From Bacillus sp. ISL-18 (GTDB lineage Bacteria > Bacillota > Bacilli > Bacillales > Cytobacillaceae): a stretch of DNA of 64,000 bases. Shown piece after piece: positions 15,171 to 23,949 of this stretch. Each line of letters starts with the position of its first letter. The stretch's first letter is position 1. Under the pieces are notes generated by a model that worked only from the letters and a program-made list of their open reading frames with translations, searched no databases and was not told where the DNA came from. The stretch spans positions 1 to 64,000 of the forward strand of contig NZ_JAGGQG010000026.1 in assembly GCF_018613415.1 (NCBI RefSeq), in the 5' to 3' direction. The position numbers were made by a program, and so were the translations under genes.

Positions 15171-16352
15171 TTATTTATTTCCCTTTATTTCTAAGAGTTT
15201 TAGGCGCAGGTCGTTTTCCATGTTGGCGAGTTCTTGTTCGGCAAGCCGGCGTTTGTGGCGGCCTTCTTCTTGGATTCGCATCGTTTCTTCTAAAGTGGAG
15301 ATTAAGCTTTCCTGTGTCTTCTTTAATGTTTCGATATCCACAAGACCGCGTTCATTCTCTTTGGCGGTTTCAATCGTATTTGTTTTTAACATTTCTGCGT
15401 TCTTTAATAGGAGCTCATTGGTGGTCTTTGATACCTGTTTCTGCGCTTCTACCGCATGACGTTGACGGATTAAGGTTAACGCAATGGCTACTTGGTTCTT
15501 CCATAACGGAATGGCCGTCATGATCGACGATTGGATTTTTTCCACCAGCGCCTGGTTTGTATTTTGAATCAAGCGAATCTGCGGTGCACTTTGAATCGTG
15601 ATTTCCCTGCTTAATTTCAAATCATGAAGACGCTTGTCTAAACGATCCGCGAATTGAATCATATCATTGACCTCTTGAAACTTCATTTGGTCGTTAGTTG
15701 TTTCGGCTTCTTTCTTCAACTGCGGGATAATCTTAGCTTCCATTTCTTCGAGCTTGATTTCCCCCGCTGCAATATAAATATTAAGGGCATGAAAATATTC
15801 CTTATTAGTTTCATATAGCTGTTCGAGCAGTTTAATATCCGATAGAAGTACATTCTTACTACGGTCAAGCTTCACACTAATTCGGTCAATTTGCGCTCCT
15901 GTTTTTTGGTATTTGGACAGAACCTCCTGAATGGATGTTGAAATTTTCCCAAACATTCGTGCAAACAAGGATGGCTTCCCATCCTTTAATTCATCCGGAT
16001 TGACCTCATGTAACCTTTTCATCAAATCGTTAATGATTTCGCCTATTTCACCCACATCCTGTTTCTGGACATGTTCCAGCATCGTATGCGAGAACGATAA
16101 CAGCTTTCCTTGTGCTTGGGTGCCGTAAGAAATCATCGCCTGATGGTTGGTCGGGTCGATTTGCTCGGCAAGCTGGTAGGCCTTTGCTCGATTTTCCTCA
16201 GGGATTACATCAATTAACTTGACTGGTTTTTGTTCGCCTGTTGGCAGTGTCTGCTTTTTGGAAAGATCTAACGTGTCGGAATCGCCAAACGGATTGGCAA
16301 GGATATCATCTAGCAAGTCGCCAGTTTTCGGTATTGGATTTTGTTCACTCAT
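15171..16352 (-). CDS. telA: TelA/YaaN-family protein (toxic anion resistance)
   Basis: Soluble, strongly helical protein of 393 residues matching the TelA/YaaN family throughout (LIDVIPEENRAKAYQLAEQID, the FARMFGK segment, SILSSTIMTAIPLWKNQVA-like core). Members have been linked to tellurite and cell-envelope stress resistance, but the biochemical role is unclear. ATG at 16352 is chosen: it overlaps the xpaC stop as ATGA and has AGGTGG upstream. The pair xpaC-telA(yaaN) is a known SigW operon in B. subtilis, and a SigW-type promoter is visible here at 17044-17069. Confidence 0.85.
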   Translation of the reverse strand: MSEQNPIPKTGDLLDDILANPFGDSDTLDLSKKQTLPTGEQKPVKLIDVIPEENRAKAYQLAEQIDPTNHQAMISYGTQAQGKLLSFSHTMLEHVQKQDVGEIGEIINDLMKRLHEVNPDELKDGKPSLFARMFGKISTSIQEVLSKYQKTGAQIDRISVKLDRSKNVLLSDIKLLEQLYETNKEYFHALNIYIAAGEIKLEEMEAKIIPQLKKEAETTNDQMKFQEVNDMIQFADRLDKRLHDLKLSREITIQSAPQIRLIQNTNQALVEKIQSSIMTAIPLWKNQVAIALTLIRQRHAVEAQKQVSKTTNELLLKNAEMLKTNTIETAKENERGLVDIETLKKTQESLISTLEETMRIQEEGRHKRRLAEQELANMENDLRLKLLEIKGNK

Positions 16353-17005
16353 TTTAGCCACCTATTTTCTTCAGGAAATTTCAATTCTTTTTTCTTTTGA
16401 ATGGTATGTTTTGCGACATCTATTTCGAAATTTAACGTATCGATATCATCGGAGATGACTCGGTATAAATCCTCTTCTACTACTTTAGATAATTCATTTA
16501 ATGTTCTTCGAGTCTCAATAAGAGATTGACTGATTTCTCTGTTCTGTTTTGGCTGTGAGGAAAGGAAACTGTATTTTTCGGTGAGCTCAACGAGTGAGTC
16601 AAGGTGTGAAAAATAAAATTCCTCTGCTTGATAAAATCGTTTCGGTTCTTTCATCGTCATCTTGTGTATTTTTTTGGTAATTCGATTTATGTCGATTCGT
16701 TGTTTGACGGAGTAAATATCACGAATTTTAAAGATGCTTTTATTTAAACGCCTGATTTTCTGTTTTGCCTCTTTTAGGTTTTTCTGAATATACCGGTATT
16801 CCTTCCTTGTCAGCTGATGCTTTTTCAAATACCCGGTGTTTTGAAATAACGACAGAATCACATGGGTAAGAACCCCACCAAGGATTGCAAATAAGGTAGA
16901 GGACCAGAATGTAAAATTGAGCGGAAAGAAGCAGATTAACCATGTAATGACCGTAACGGGAACGGCCACAAACGAGCGAATGAGAAATGCAGCAATTGGG
17001 TTCAT
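16349..17005 (-). CDS. xpaC: XpaC family membrane-associated protein
   Basis: The 218-residue protein has two hydrophobic segments at the N-terminus (about residues 8-30 and 34-55) and a long basic, coiled-coil-forming cytoplasmic part. Named after hydrolysis of 5-bromo-4-chloroindolyl phosphate, though an enzymatic role is doubtful. Its stop overlaps the telA start (ATGA), so the two are coupled. ATG at 17005 has AGGAG about 10 bases upstream, and the SigW-like promoter lies some 40 bases upstream of the start. Confidence 0.8.
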   Translation of the reverse strand: MNPIAAFLIRSFVAVPVTVITWLICFFPLNFTFWSSTLFAILGGVLTHVILSLFQNTGYLKKHQLTRKEYRYIQKNLKEAKQKIRRLNKSIFKIRDIYSVKQRIDINRITKKIHKMTMKEPKRFYQAEEFYFSHLDSLVELTEKYSFLSSQPKQNREISQSLIETRRTLNELSKVVEEDLYRVISDDIDTLNFEIDVAKHTIQKKKELKFPEENRWLK

Positions 17006-17043
17006 ATTGGATCGACTCCTGACTTAATAATCCTTTATATAGA

Positions 17044-17069
17044 TACGAAATAAGTAAATAAATGTTTCA
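17044..17069 (-). promoter_or_regulatory. SigW promoter of xpaC-telA
   Basis: Minus strand TGAAAC (17069-17064), exactly 16 bases, then CGTA (17047-17044). This is the textbook SigW envelope-stress promoter. It accounts for part of the 301-base gap between xpaC and the VOC gene; the rest holds one REP site and a perfect palindrome. Confidence 0.85.
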
Positions 17070-17255
17070 TATCCTTCAAAAACTTTTGGAATTAGAAGAA
17101 TATGACATTCACTACTTCCACAATACACGAAAAAACTCCTTCCCGCCATAGACCACAAACGGAAATAAATCTACGACTTAAGACGTATTTTTAAGATAGA
17201 AGGTTACACCTAGATGGTGGGATTCAACGGTAATCATAGTGTTTGCAGTGCTAGT

Positions 17256-17293
17256 GGTGACAGGCACCACAGCAGAGAGGATATCCTCTCTGC
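17256..17293. repeat. REP-like site plus perfect 22-base palindrome
   Basis: GGTGACAGGCACC at 17256-17268, followed at 17272-17293 by GCAGAGAGGATATCCTCTCTGC, a perfect inverted repeat with a short T-run on the plus strand. The second may act as a terminator for the converging direction, but no plus-strand gene precedes it. Confidence 0.65.
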
Positions 17294-17306
17294 CGCTTTT
17301 TATCTT

Positions 17307-17693
17307 TTACCGTTCATAAAGTTCAATGGGAAGGCCGTCGGGGTCTGCGAAGAAAGTGTATTTTTTGTTTGTAAACGTATCGACACGGATTGGTTCTACT
17401 AAAATATCATGATTCACTAACTCGGCTACTTCTTTCTCGATATCCTCTACCTCAAAAGCTAAGTGTCTTAACCCAACGGCTTCCGGACGATTCGGCCTTG
17501 TTGGCGGGTGTGGAAATGAAAACAGCTCGATTTGGTATTGTCCTCCGACTTCTAAATCCAGCTTATAGGACTCCCTTTCCTCTCGGTACACTTCTCTTAT
17601 TGGTGTAAGACCTAAAATTCTTACATAAAAATCCTTTGATCTTTGGTAATCGGAACAAATGACAGCCACGTGATGAATCTTCTTTAAATTCAT
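17307..17693 (-). CDS. VOC-family protein (YaeR/GloA2-like)
   Basis: The 128-residue single-domain vicinal oxygen chelate protein has IHHVAVICSDYQRS at the start, GLRHLAFEVEDI in the middle and DPDGLPIELYE at the end. These supply the usual His/Glu metal ligands, and the pattern is that of the YaeR/GloA2 branch of glyoxalase-like proteins. The substrate is unknown. AAGGGGG lies upstream of ATG 17693. It is monocistronic; the gene beyond ends 120 bases away on the same strand, with a terminator between. Confidence 0.75.
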   Translation of the reverse strand: MNLKKIHHVAVICSDYQRSKDFYVRILGLTPIREVYREERESYKLDLEVGGQYQIELFSFPHPPTRPNRPEAVGLRHLAFEVEDIEKEVAELVNHDILVEPIRVDTFTNKKYTFFADPDGLPIELYER

Positions 17694-17754
17694 ATGTTTT
17701 AATCCCCCTTATATAGTTATCACATCAAAACTCCTGCCTCCAATTAATAGTATA

Positions 17755-17784
17755 TAAAAAAATGCCCCCATACGTGGAGGCTTT
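17755..17784 (-). terminator. Terminator after the large glycosyltransferase gene
   Basis: Minus strand GCCTCCA, TACG-type loop, TGGGGGC, then ATTTTTTTATA. It lies about 30 bases past the stop of the 666-residue protein. Confidence 0.75.
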
Positions 17785-17814
17785 ACTCAACTATCATATA
17801 AACTATGTTTTGAT

Positions 17815-19815
17815 TTACTTTCTTTTCGGAAAGACCTTATTCCATTTCTCATTATCCAGTTCCCAATAAATCATTTTGTTATCATCCTTAAACACGATTG
17901 TATGTTTTCCATTCGGAAGTTTACTTGCCATTAACGGCTCTATATTATCAAGTTGATAGATAGTTGGACCATACCAAGGAAAGCTATCTTTCTTGTTGTC
18001 TCGCAGCCAAAATCCAATTCCACCGGTTTTTAGTTTACAGATTACACCAAATTGACCTGAATTATTTTCAAAAAGTATTGGATTTCCGATAACACCTTCA
18101 GCAAACTTCTTACTTTTATTCCATTTCCCATTAGGATCCTGATAATAGTGGACCAAGGAGGAACCTGACCGAACCACAATCTCTGAATGCCCAAATTTAC
18201 TTGTAATTGGAAGAGACACTGAATAATTATTTGAATTATCTTCATACCATGGGTATTCCTTGCTTTTATACTGTTTTGTATTATGTTCATGTTCCATACT
18301 AAGGATTAGCTTCCTGACGGGATCAGCTTGATCTCGAATTACAGGATGACATAGACAACTATTCTCCGCTTTATTTAGACAGGAAATCATTTCTTCCACT
18401 GTAAAATAAGGCCGATATCGTATCATCTTTTCGTCCATTTTGTTTGGATAACTTTTTACCCTGACTCCAAGTTCCACAGCCATGTTTACGAAAAATACCT
18501 CATCCGTACCAAAAGAAGTCGTTTCTATTAAAGCAGTTTTTAACTTTTGTTTTCTTTCTGGATCAAGTAATGCTTTAACTACTGGTCTGGAAATTACCTG
18601 GCCCACATTGAAAACTCCGTAGAAGGGTTTGAGATTAAATATTGCTTTCCACCTTTTTTTATCTTTCTTAAGTTCTTTTCCAATATACCAATCTTCTTCA
18701 GGAATTCTCAGCTTGACCGCCATATAGTCGGCATCTTTCATTTGAGTTTGAATAAATTCTTCATAACCTTTTTTAACGAAAAGTGCATCAGAATCGATAT
18801 TAATAAAATAGTCATACTCAATCCCCAACTCTTCTAACCATTCCATTACTTCCATAAAATAAATGGTCGTCCATCCCCGCTCTAACTTATGGCTAGATGG
18901 ACAAACGGGTACACCTAGCCCCTCACAAAGAGTTGGATCATTCCCTCCGTTATATAAAACCATTGTACTGTCGGGGCAATAGTATCGGACATTTTCAATT
19001 AACTGCTTGACTAATTCTCTATCTTTATGAACAAGGATGGCAAAACAAATTTTGCTTTTTGGAGATTCTGGTAATATATTTTCATAATTAACTAGTGTAT
19101 GAACTTGGTCTTCTTCTTGTGTACTTTTCCGTTCCTCAATAAGTTTCTTCATTTTCTCCTTATTTCCGCTTGCACGTTCATAACGTCCAAGAAGCTTAGC
19201 ATTTGCTTTACCGTTCGGATTTGATTGATAGCTTGAACTCGGGTGCCATAGGTGATAGACTTTCCCCTTCAAATTTATTAGGTTGCCACACATCGTCCGA
19301 GCTGCATGGGAAAAAGCATCATCTTCCCCGCCCCAACCAATAAATCGCTCATCAAAACCTCCGACTGCTTCGAAGTTTTCTCTAGAAATGACAAAGAGTT
19401 TTCCAGCAAATCCTTCATAGACCCAATTTGATTTATAATATTCTCCAGATTTTACATCTATTGGCCATTTTGGTTTTGTCTTGAGTAATCTCTCCGTACC
19501 TTGCACTTCAATATTATAGACCTCTGTAAAAGGAACAACAAAACCTCCTTTATTGAGTGATTTTATTGCCTCCACAATCAGGTTAGAGTCATAAACCACA
19601 TCCGCATCCGCTATTACGAAAATATCTCTTGTGGCTTTTTTAGCTGCCAGGTTAACAGCCTTAGATTTATTAATTTCCTTGCCAGACATTAATCCTAAAC
19701 ATACTTCTGCTTCGGGCATGACACGAGCATAATACCGTTTAATCCATTCAAACGCCTTTGCTCTTGGGCCATAATCCGATTGGAAAGGAATAATGATTGA
19801 AACTTTATCTAACAC
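17815..19815 (-). CDS. Two-domain glycosyltransferase with a C-terminal beta-repeat module
   Basis: Three parts can be seen in 666 residues. Residues 1-230 are a GT-A/family-2 domain with DADVV (70-74) as DxD and GGFDERFIGWGGEDDAF (152-168), typical of galactosyl/chondroitin-type transferases. Residues about 255-480 are a second GT-A-like unit starting CFAILVHKDREL, with INIDSDALF (338-346) as a second DxD. Residues about 545-666 contain three similar segments (SSLVHYYQDPNGKWN, GGIGFWLRD, KMIYWELDNEKWN) that resemble a lectin-like beta-propeller repeat. No signal peptide is seen. It is 27 bases downstream of galU and probably co-transcribed. Acceptor unknown. Confidence 0.65.
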   Translation of the reverse strand: MLDKVSIIIPFQSDYGPRAKAFEWIKRYYARVMPEAEVCLGLMSGKEINKSKAVNLAAKKATRDIFVIADADVVYDSNLIVEAIKSLNKGGFVVPFTEVYNIEVQGTERLLKTKPKWPIDVKSGEYYKSNWVYEGFAGKLFVISRENFEAVGGFDERFIGWGGEDDAFSHAARTMCGNLINLKGKVYHLWHPSSSYQSNPNGKANAKLLGRYERASGNKEKMKKLIEERKSTQEEDQVHTLVNYENILPESPKSKICFAILVHKDRELVKQLIENVRYYCPDSTMVLYNGGNDPTLCEGLGVPVCPSSHKLERGWTTIYFMEVMEWLEELGIEYDYFINIDSDALFVKKGYEEFIQTQMKDADYMAVKLRIPEEDWYIGKELKKDKKRWKAIFNLKPFYGVFNVGQVISRPVVKALLDPERKQKLKTALIETTSFGTDEVFFVNMAVELGVRVKSYPNKMDEKMIRYRPYFTVEEMISCLNKAENSCLCHPVIRDQADPVRKLILSMEHEHNTKQYKSKEYPWYEDNSNNYSVSLPITSKFGHSEIVVRSGSSLVHYYQDPNGKWNKSKKFAEGVIGNPILFENNSGQFGVICKLKTGGIGFWLRDNKKDSFPWYGPTIYQLDNIEPLMASKLPNGKHTIVFKDDNKMIYWELDNEKWNKVFPKRK

Positions 19816-19842
19816 AATAACGCTCTCCTTTTCATACGAAAT

Positions 19843-20655
19843 TTAATCGTGTGATAATTTCTCACCCATTATTTTCATAAGTTCTACATATTCCTCAAAT
19901 TTCCCGATATCATACCGATCCCCAGATATGATTTTTCCATAGATTGGTTCTATCCCTAGCAAAATTTTAATGGCATCTGTCAGTTGAAGTTCCCCGTCAA
20001 CACCTACATCTAGATTCTCAAGGCATTCAAAAATTGTTGGGGTAAAAATGTATCTTCCGATAACAGCTAAATCCGAAGGAGGATTCTGCTTAGGCTTTTC
20101 CACTATATTTTTAATTTCAATGAGGCTGGTATTATTTGCACCTTGTATCACCCCATAATTTTTTAATTGGTCTTGATTTACTTTCTTTAATCCAAGAACA
20201 CTACTGTTTGTTTCCTTATATACATCTATTAACTGTTTAAGAGCATGGGCTTCATTAGCAATGACAAAATCATCTGGTAATAGGACTCCAAACGGTTCAT
20301 CTCCTACAAATTCTTTTCCCAGTCGTATCGCATCACCAAGTCCATTTGCATAGTGTTGTTTTATAAAGCAAATGTCTATTTTTGGTGGTTCTAAGCGCTC
20401 AAGCATATACTCTTTATTTTTGCTTTTTAAAAAAGCCTCTAACTCCACTGAATGATCAAAATAGTCCAAAATAGCATTTTTCGAATTGGAAACAACGATT
20501 AATAATTGTTTAATACCCGCTTCCACTGCCTCCTCAACGATATGATGGATGGCCGGTTTTAAACCTAACGGAAACATTTCTTTGGGTATTGCTTTTGTTA
20601 TAGGAAGACACCGAGTTCCGTATCCTGCAGCAGGGATAATTGCCTTTTTCACCAT
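19843..20655 (-). CDS. galU: UTP-glucose-1-phosphate uridylyltransferase (paralogue 1)
   Basis: Makes UDP-glucose. The 270-residue protein has AAGYGTRCLPITKAIPKEM (the nucleotide loop), LLPDDFV and the EKPKQNPPSDLAVIGRYIF sugar-binding region, then GVDGELQLTDAI. It is shorter than the paralogue at 27330 (about 300) and resembles the YngB type, which in B. subtilis works in the mother cell. Pairing with a large glycosyltransferase suggests that it supplies that enzyme. Which nucleotide sugar it prefers is inferred from family. Confidence 0.82.
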   Translation of the reverse strand: MVKKAIIPAAGYGTRCLPITKAIPKEMFPLGLKPAIHHIVEEAVEAGIKQLLIVVSNSKNAILDYFDHSVELEAFLKSKNKEYMLERLEPPKIDICFIKQHYANGLGDAIRLGKEFVGDEPFGVLLPDDFVIANEAHALKQLIDVYKETNSSVLGLKKVNQDQLKNYGVIQGANNTSLIEIKNIVEKPKQNPPSDLAVIGRYIFTPTIFECLENLDVGVDGELQLTDAIKILLGIEPIYGKIISGDRYDIGKFEEYVELMKIMGEKLSHD

Positions 20656-21027
20656 AAGTTTTCCTCACCCTATTTGTTTTGTAATTGCGGAAGATATATA
20701 TCTTTGAAGAAAATTAGATTAATAATAATGCTAGCTTTATATAATTATGTAGCTTGACAGCAAATGGCAACGGCTTGAACACAATCTCACTCAAAAATAA
20801 GCAATTACCGTAAGGCAGCACGGGTTAATTTGTCCCTGTCAAATTACCTCCGACTTGCATGTTTTAAAATTACTTTCTGAACTGCAGATTTGTTAAATAA
20901 TACGATGACCATTGTACTTAACGAATGCCATCAACTTAAAAGTAGTAATGAATGTTATATCCTGATGAATACCCTAATAAAGAATAACATTATGAGAATC
21001 CTAACCCACTAGACAAGGGGGAAAATA
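20656..21027. other. Intergenic region between divergent galU and ROK genes
   Basis: 372 bases, AT-rich. It must hold the promoters of both genes, but no near-consensus pair, operator palindrome or coding frame stands out. AAGGGGG just before 21028 is the ROK ribosome site. Confidence 0.5.
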
Positions 21028-21936
21028 GTGAATAAATATATTGCTTTTGATATTGGCGGGACACAAGTGAAGCATGGTTTATTGTTAGAGAATGGTTCCA
21101 TTCTTTCCAAGGGAAGCTATGATACCCCCTCCACAAGCCTCGAAATGTTTATTGAAAAAATGGTAAATACCGTTAAGTATTATCCAGAAATTACCAGTGT
21201 GAATGGTGTTGCCATTAGTTTGCCAGGTTATATTAACCCACATACAGGTTACTCAGAACGAGCAGGAGCTATATCCGTATTAGATGGTCAGAATCTTAAA
21301 ATATTGTTAGAAACCGCAATTTCACTGCCTGTTGAAATTGAAAATGATGGAAACTGTGCTGCTATAGCAGAAAAAATAAGTGGGAACGCAAAAAATTGTA
21401 CCGATTTTATCTGTGTAACAGTTGGTACTGGAATCGGTGGAGGGATTTTTATAGACGGGAAACTTGTGCATGGGCACAGTTTTAGAGGCGGTGAATTTGG
21501 TTTTATGATTACCGAGTCAACAGAGAATGTATTGAATAATAATGCTTCTACAACTGCCTTAATAAAGTCCTATAAAAAGCTAAAGGGTATTAATGAAACC
21601 AAAAAGGTGGATGGCGAGACCATTTTCCTTAAAGCCGCTAAAGATTCTTCAGTGAGAAGATTAGTGGAGCGTTGGGTAAAAATCCTTTGTTATGGAATTT
21701 ATAACCTGGCTGCAACATTAAATCCACAAAAAATTTTAATCGGCGGCGGGGTGCTCGGCCAAGAAGGTTTAATAAAAATGATTAATAATCAACTTGACCG
21801 CCTTTATTGGTGGAAAGATATTAAGATTCCCGTCGAAAGTTGTAAACATCAAAATGATGCTGGAATGATTGGAGCTTTGTATCATTTTCAACAAAAGCAA
21901 CAAAGGGAATCTAACACCCGTGAACAGGACATTTGA
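21028..21936 (+). CDS. ROK-family sugar kinase
   Basis: The 302-residue protein begins YIAFDIGGTQVKHGLLL (ATP phosphate loop) and has IENDGNCAAIAEK with the catalytic Asp, TVGTGIGGGIFIDG and GGEFGFMIT. The cysteine-rich zinc motif of classical ROK glucokinases (CxCGxxGCxE) is missing; the region after GGEFGF has no cysteine. This places it with zinc-free relatives such as beta-glucoside or N-acylmannosamine kinases. No N-terminal helix-turn-helix, so it is a kinase and not a repressor. GTG start. Monocistronic, with a terminator about 95 bases downstream. Substrate unknown. Confidence 0.78.
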   Translation: MNKYIAFDIGGTQVKHGLLLENGSILSKGSYDTPSTSLEMFIEKMVNTVKYYPEITSVNGVAISLPGYINPHTGYSERAGAISVLDGQNLKILLETAISLPVEIENDGNCAAIAEKISGNAKNCTDFICVTVGTGIGGGIFIDGKLVHGHSFRGGEFGFMITESTENVLNNNASTTALIKSYKKLKGINETKKVDGETIFLKAAKDSSVRRLVERWVKILCYGIYNLAATLNPQKILIGGGVLGQEGLIKMINNQLDRLYWWKDIKIPVESCKHQNDAGMIGALYHFQQKQQRESNTREQDI

Positions 21937-22028
21937 ATAAAGAGTTAAGATGTTAAAAGATGACTTCTTTATTGAATGAGGCCACTGAAAAACTTACGTT
22001 TTTTATTTCTGTAATCTAAAATGAATAC

Positions 22029-22075
22029 AAAAAGGCAATTTTCCGTCTGACATTTAGGCGGAAAATTGCCTTTTT
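22029..22075 (+). terminator. Terminator after the ROK kinase
   Basis: AAAAAGGCAATTTTCCG (22029-22045) pairs perfectly with 22059-22075 and ends in a T-run. It is within the 495-base gap 21937-22431. Confidence 0.85.
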
Positions 22076-22173
22076 CCTTCTCTTTTTTTATGTGCTTTGT
22101 GTTGCATCCACGATAATCTTGATTTTAGATCACTTGGATACCGCCTAAACGCTTGATAATCATATTATCTAGT

Positions 22174-22218
22174 AAAAAAGCAGTTGATCGTTCATTTGAT
22201 AGCTTCAACTGCCTTTTT
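22174..22218. terminator. Second hairpin in the 21937-22431 gap
   Basis: AAAAAAGCAGTTGA and TCAACTGCCTTTTT form a terminator-like hairpin about 100 bases after the first. No gene lies between the two, so it may end an unannotated short transcript or be a remnant. The rest of the gap shows no gene. Confidence 0.5.
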
Positions 22219-22431
22219 AAATTTGGGCTATTTCAGTGGTCTTTTATTGAATAGGGGTCCTCTTTTTTTATATTCCCATTGATAATTAGCCTTTTACCGA
22301 CTCTCAAATTAGTTCTTTAGACCCAAAGAATTTTCATCAAATTTTAATAATTTAACATGAGACAATTTCCCAATCCCTTAACATCGAATATATTGCAGAG
22401 TAAATTTTAAAATCAACCAAGAGGTGATATT

Positions 22432-23835
22432 TTGAAAAAAAGGGCCTTTTTTACGATACCGATTAGTATCCTGCTTATTGCCGTAATTATTGCCTCCTTT
22501 TTCCTACTTAATATTCAACCAGCAGAAGGAAAAATTGCAAGGGCGCAAAAGCTGGCTGAATTCACGAAGCCGGCGGTCGTCCGGGTTGTCGATTACGCTG
22601 TAGTCAGTTGGCAGTTTACTAATCCTAATGATCCTGAAGTGATTGCCATACTTGAACAACTGAACAACCAATCGATCGTGGGCGGATCAGGTTCTGGTGC
22701 CATCATTAGCTCTGATGGTTATATTGTCACAAATGCCCATGTCGTAGAAGCAACGCAAAAGAAAGATGAAGACATCGCTAATGAAGCATTCGAACAGGTC
22801 GTCACCACGGTTGCAGATTATTTTAAAGTAGATTATGAAACTGCCTATAATTATATGGTGAAGTACACCCAATATACGGATATTAAAAGAGTATTAAAGG
22901 TGGTTTTACCGGGTGGAGATGTCCTCGATGGAGAAGTTAAGAGCTACGGCGCCCCTATTAATGAAGGGAAGGACGTCGCTGTTCTAAAAATTGAAGGAAA
23001 AAACCTTCCGACTGTACCACTAGGAAATTCAGATGATATCCAAAACCAAGATAATATTTGGGTCATCGGTTACCCAGCGGCAGCCGATTCTGACATTCTA
23101 TCACCCGATTCATCCTTAGTCTCCTCGATGAATGCCGGTCAAATTTCTGCTACTTCGAAAAAGACAGAACAAGGAAGTCCGGTTATTCAACTTAATGCAG
23201 CCGCGACCCACGGAAACAGCGGCGGACCTGTCATTAATGAAAAAGGGCAGATCATTGGACTATTAACCTTTAGAGGAGATACGGTCAATGGTCAAGAGGT
23301 TCAAGGATTTAATTTTGCTGTACCGGTAAATACGGTAAAGGAATTTGTGAACCAAGCCGGGGTAAGAAATACGAAGAGCGAAACGGATAAGCTTTATCAG
23401 GAAGGCTTGGAATTATACTGGGGCGGCTATTATAAACATGCTTTAGAAAAATTCGAAGCGGTTCAGCGGATTTATCCAAATCATTCTGAGATCAAACAAT
23501 ATATTGCCAATGCTGAGAAGAAGGTCGACAGCAGTAAAACGCTATGGTCTGATTACGCAACCATATTCTATATCATCGATGGTGTAGCAGGATTGCTCGT
23601 CCTTATTCTCTTAGTGTTTACGTTCACCGGGGGCAAATCCAAAAATGATGCTGCCGCGACTGCAGCATTAACACCTTCCGCAGATCCCGCACCACCATCA
23701 CCTTCAACAGCGCCGCCGACTGCACTGGAAAATACATTACAAGACCTAAATAAAGATGGCAAACTCGACGTCCAAGACATCCTCCTCGCCCTCCAAGAAC
23801 ACCAGAAAAGGCAAGAGAAAAAAGACGAAGAATAA
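22432..23835 (+). CDS. HtrA-like trypsin-family protease with TPR, second TM and EF-hand-like tail
   Basis: 467 residues. TM1 at 7-28; S1C trypsin domain with catalytic H103 (TNAHVVEA), D181 (KDVAVLK) and S263 (HGNSGGP); a TPR-like hairpin at about 315-365 (LYWGGYYKHALEKFEAVQRIYP); TM2 at about 379-398; a Pro/Ala-rich linker; and a calcium-loop-like DLNKDGKLDVQD at 438-449. There is no PDZ domain, unlike classical HtrA. The protease lies outside the membrane between the two spans. TTG start with GAGGTGAT upstream. A surface quality-control or signalling role is likely; substrates are unknown. Confidence 0.78.
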   Translation: MKKRAFFTIPISILLIAVIIASFFLLNIQPAEGKIARAQKLAEFTKPAVVRVVDYAVVSWQFTNPNDPEVIAILEQLNNQSIVGGSGSGAIISSDGYIVTNAHVVEATQKKDEDIANEAFEQVVTTVADYFKVDYETAYNYMVKYTQYTDIKRVLKVVLPGGDVLDGEVKSYGAPINEGKDVAVLKIEGKNLPTVPLGNSDDIQNQDNIWVIGYPAAADSDILSPDSSLVSSMNAGQISATSKKTEQGSPVIQLNAAATHGNSGGPVINEKGQIIGLLTFRGDTVNGQEVQGFNFAVPVNTVKEFVNQAGVRNTKSETDKLYQEGLELYWGGYYKHALEKFEAVQRIYPNHSEIKQYIANAEKKVDSSKTLWSDYATIFYIIDGVAGLLVLILLVFTFTGGKSKNDAAATAALTPSADPAPPSPSTAPPTALENTLQDLNKDGKLDVQDILLALQEHQKRQEKKDEE

Positions 23836-23947
23836 GATGGTGCCGAATAAGATGGTGCCTGTCACCATTTCTAACAAGGGTGTAGTGTTATCGCTACACC
23901 CTTCTATTTTGTTGGTTTTGGCCTTCCTTTCTATGGTGCCTGTCACC
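23830..23947. repeat. Two REP-like sites around a hairpin, with a 15-base tandem duplication
   Basis: GGTGCCTGTCACC at 23854-23866 and 23935-23947 in direct orientation. GAATAAGATGGTGCC is repeated in tandem at 23830-23844 and 23845-23859; the first copy includes the stop codon of the protease gene. Between the sites, AAGGGTGTAG/CTACACCCTT (about 23876-23905) forms a terminator-like hairpin with a short T-run. Confidence 0.8.
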
Positions 23948-23949
23948 AT

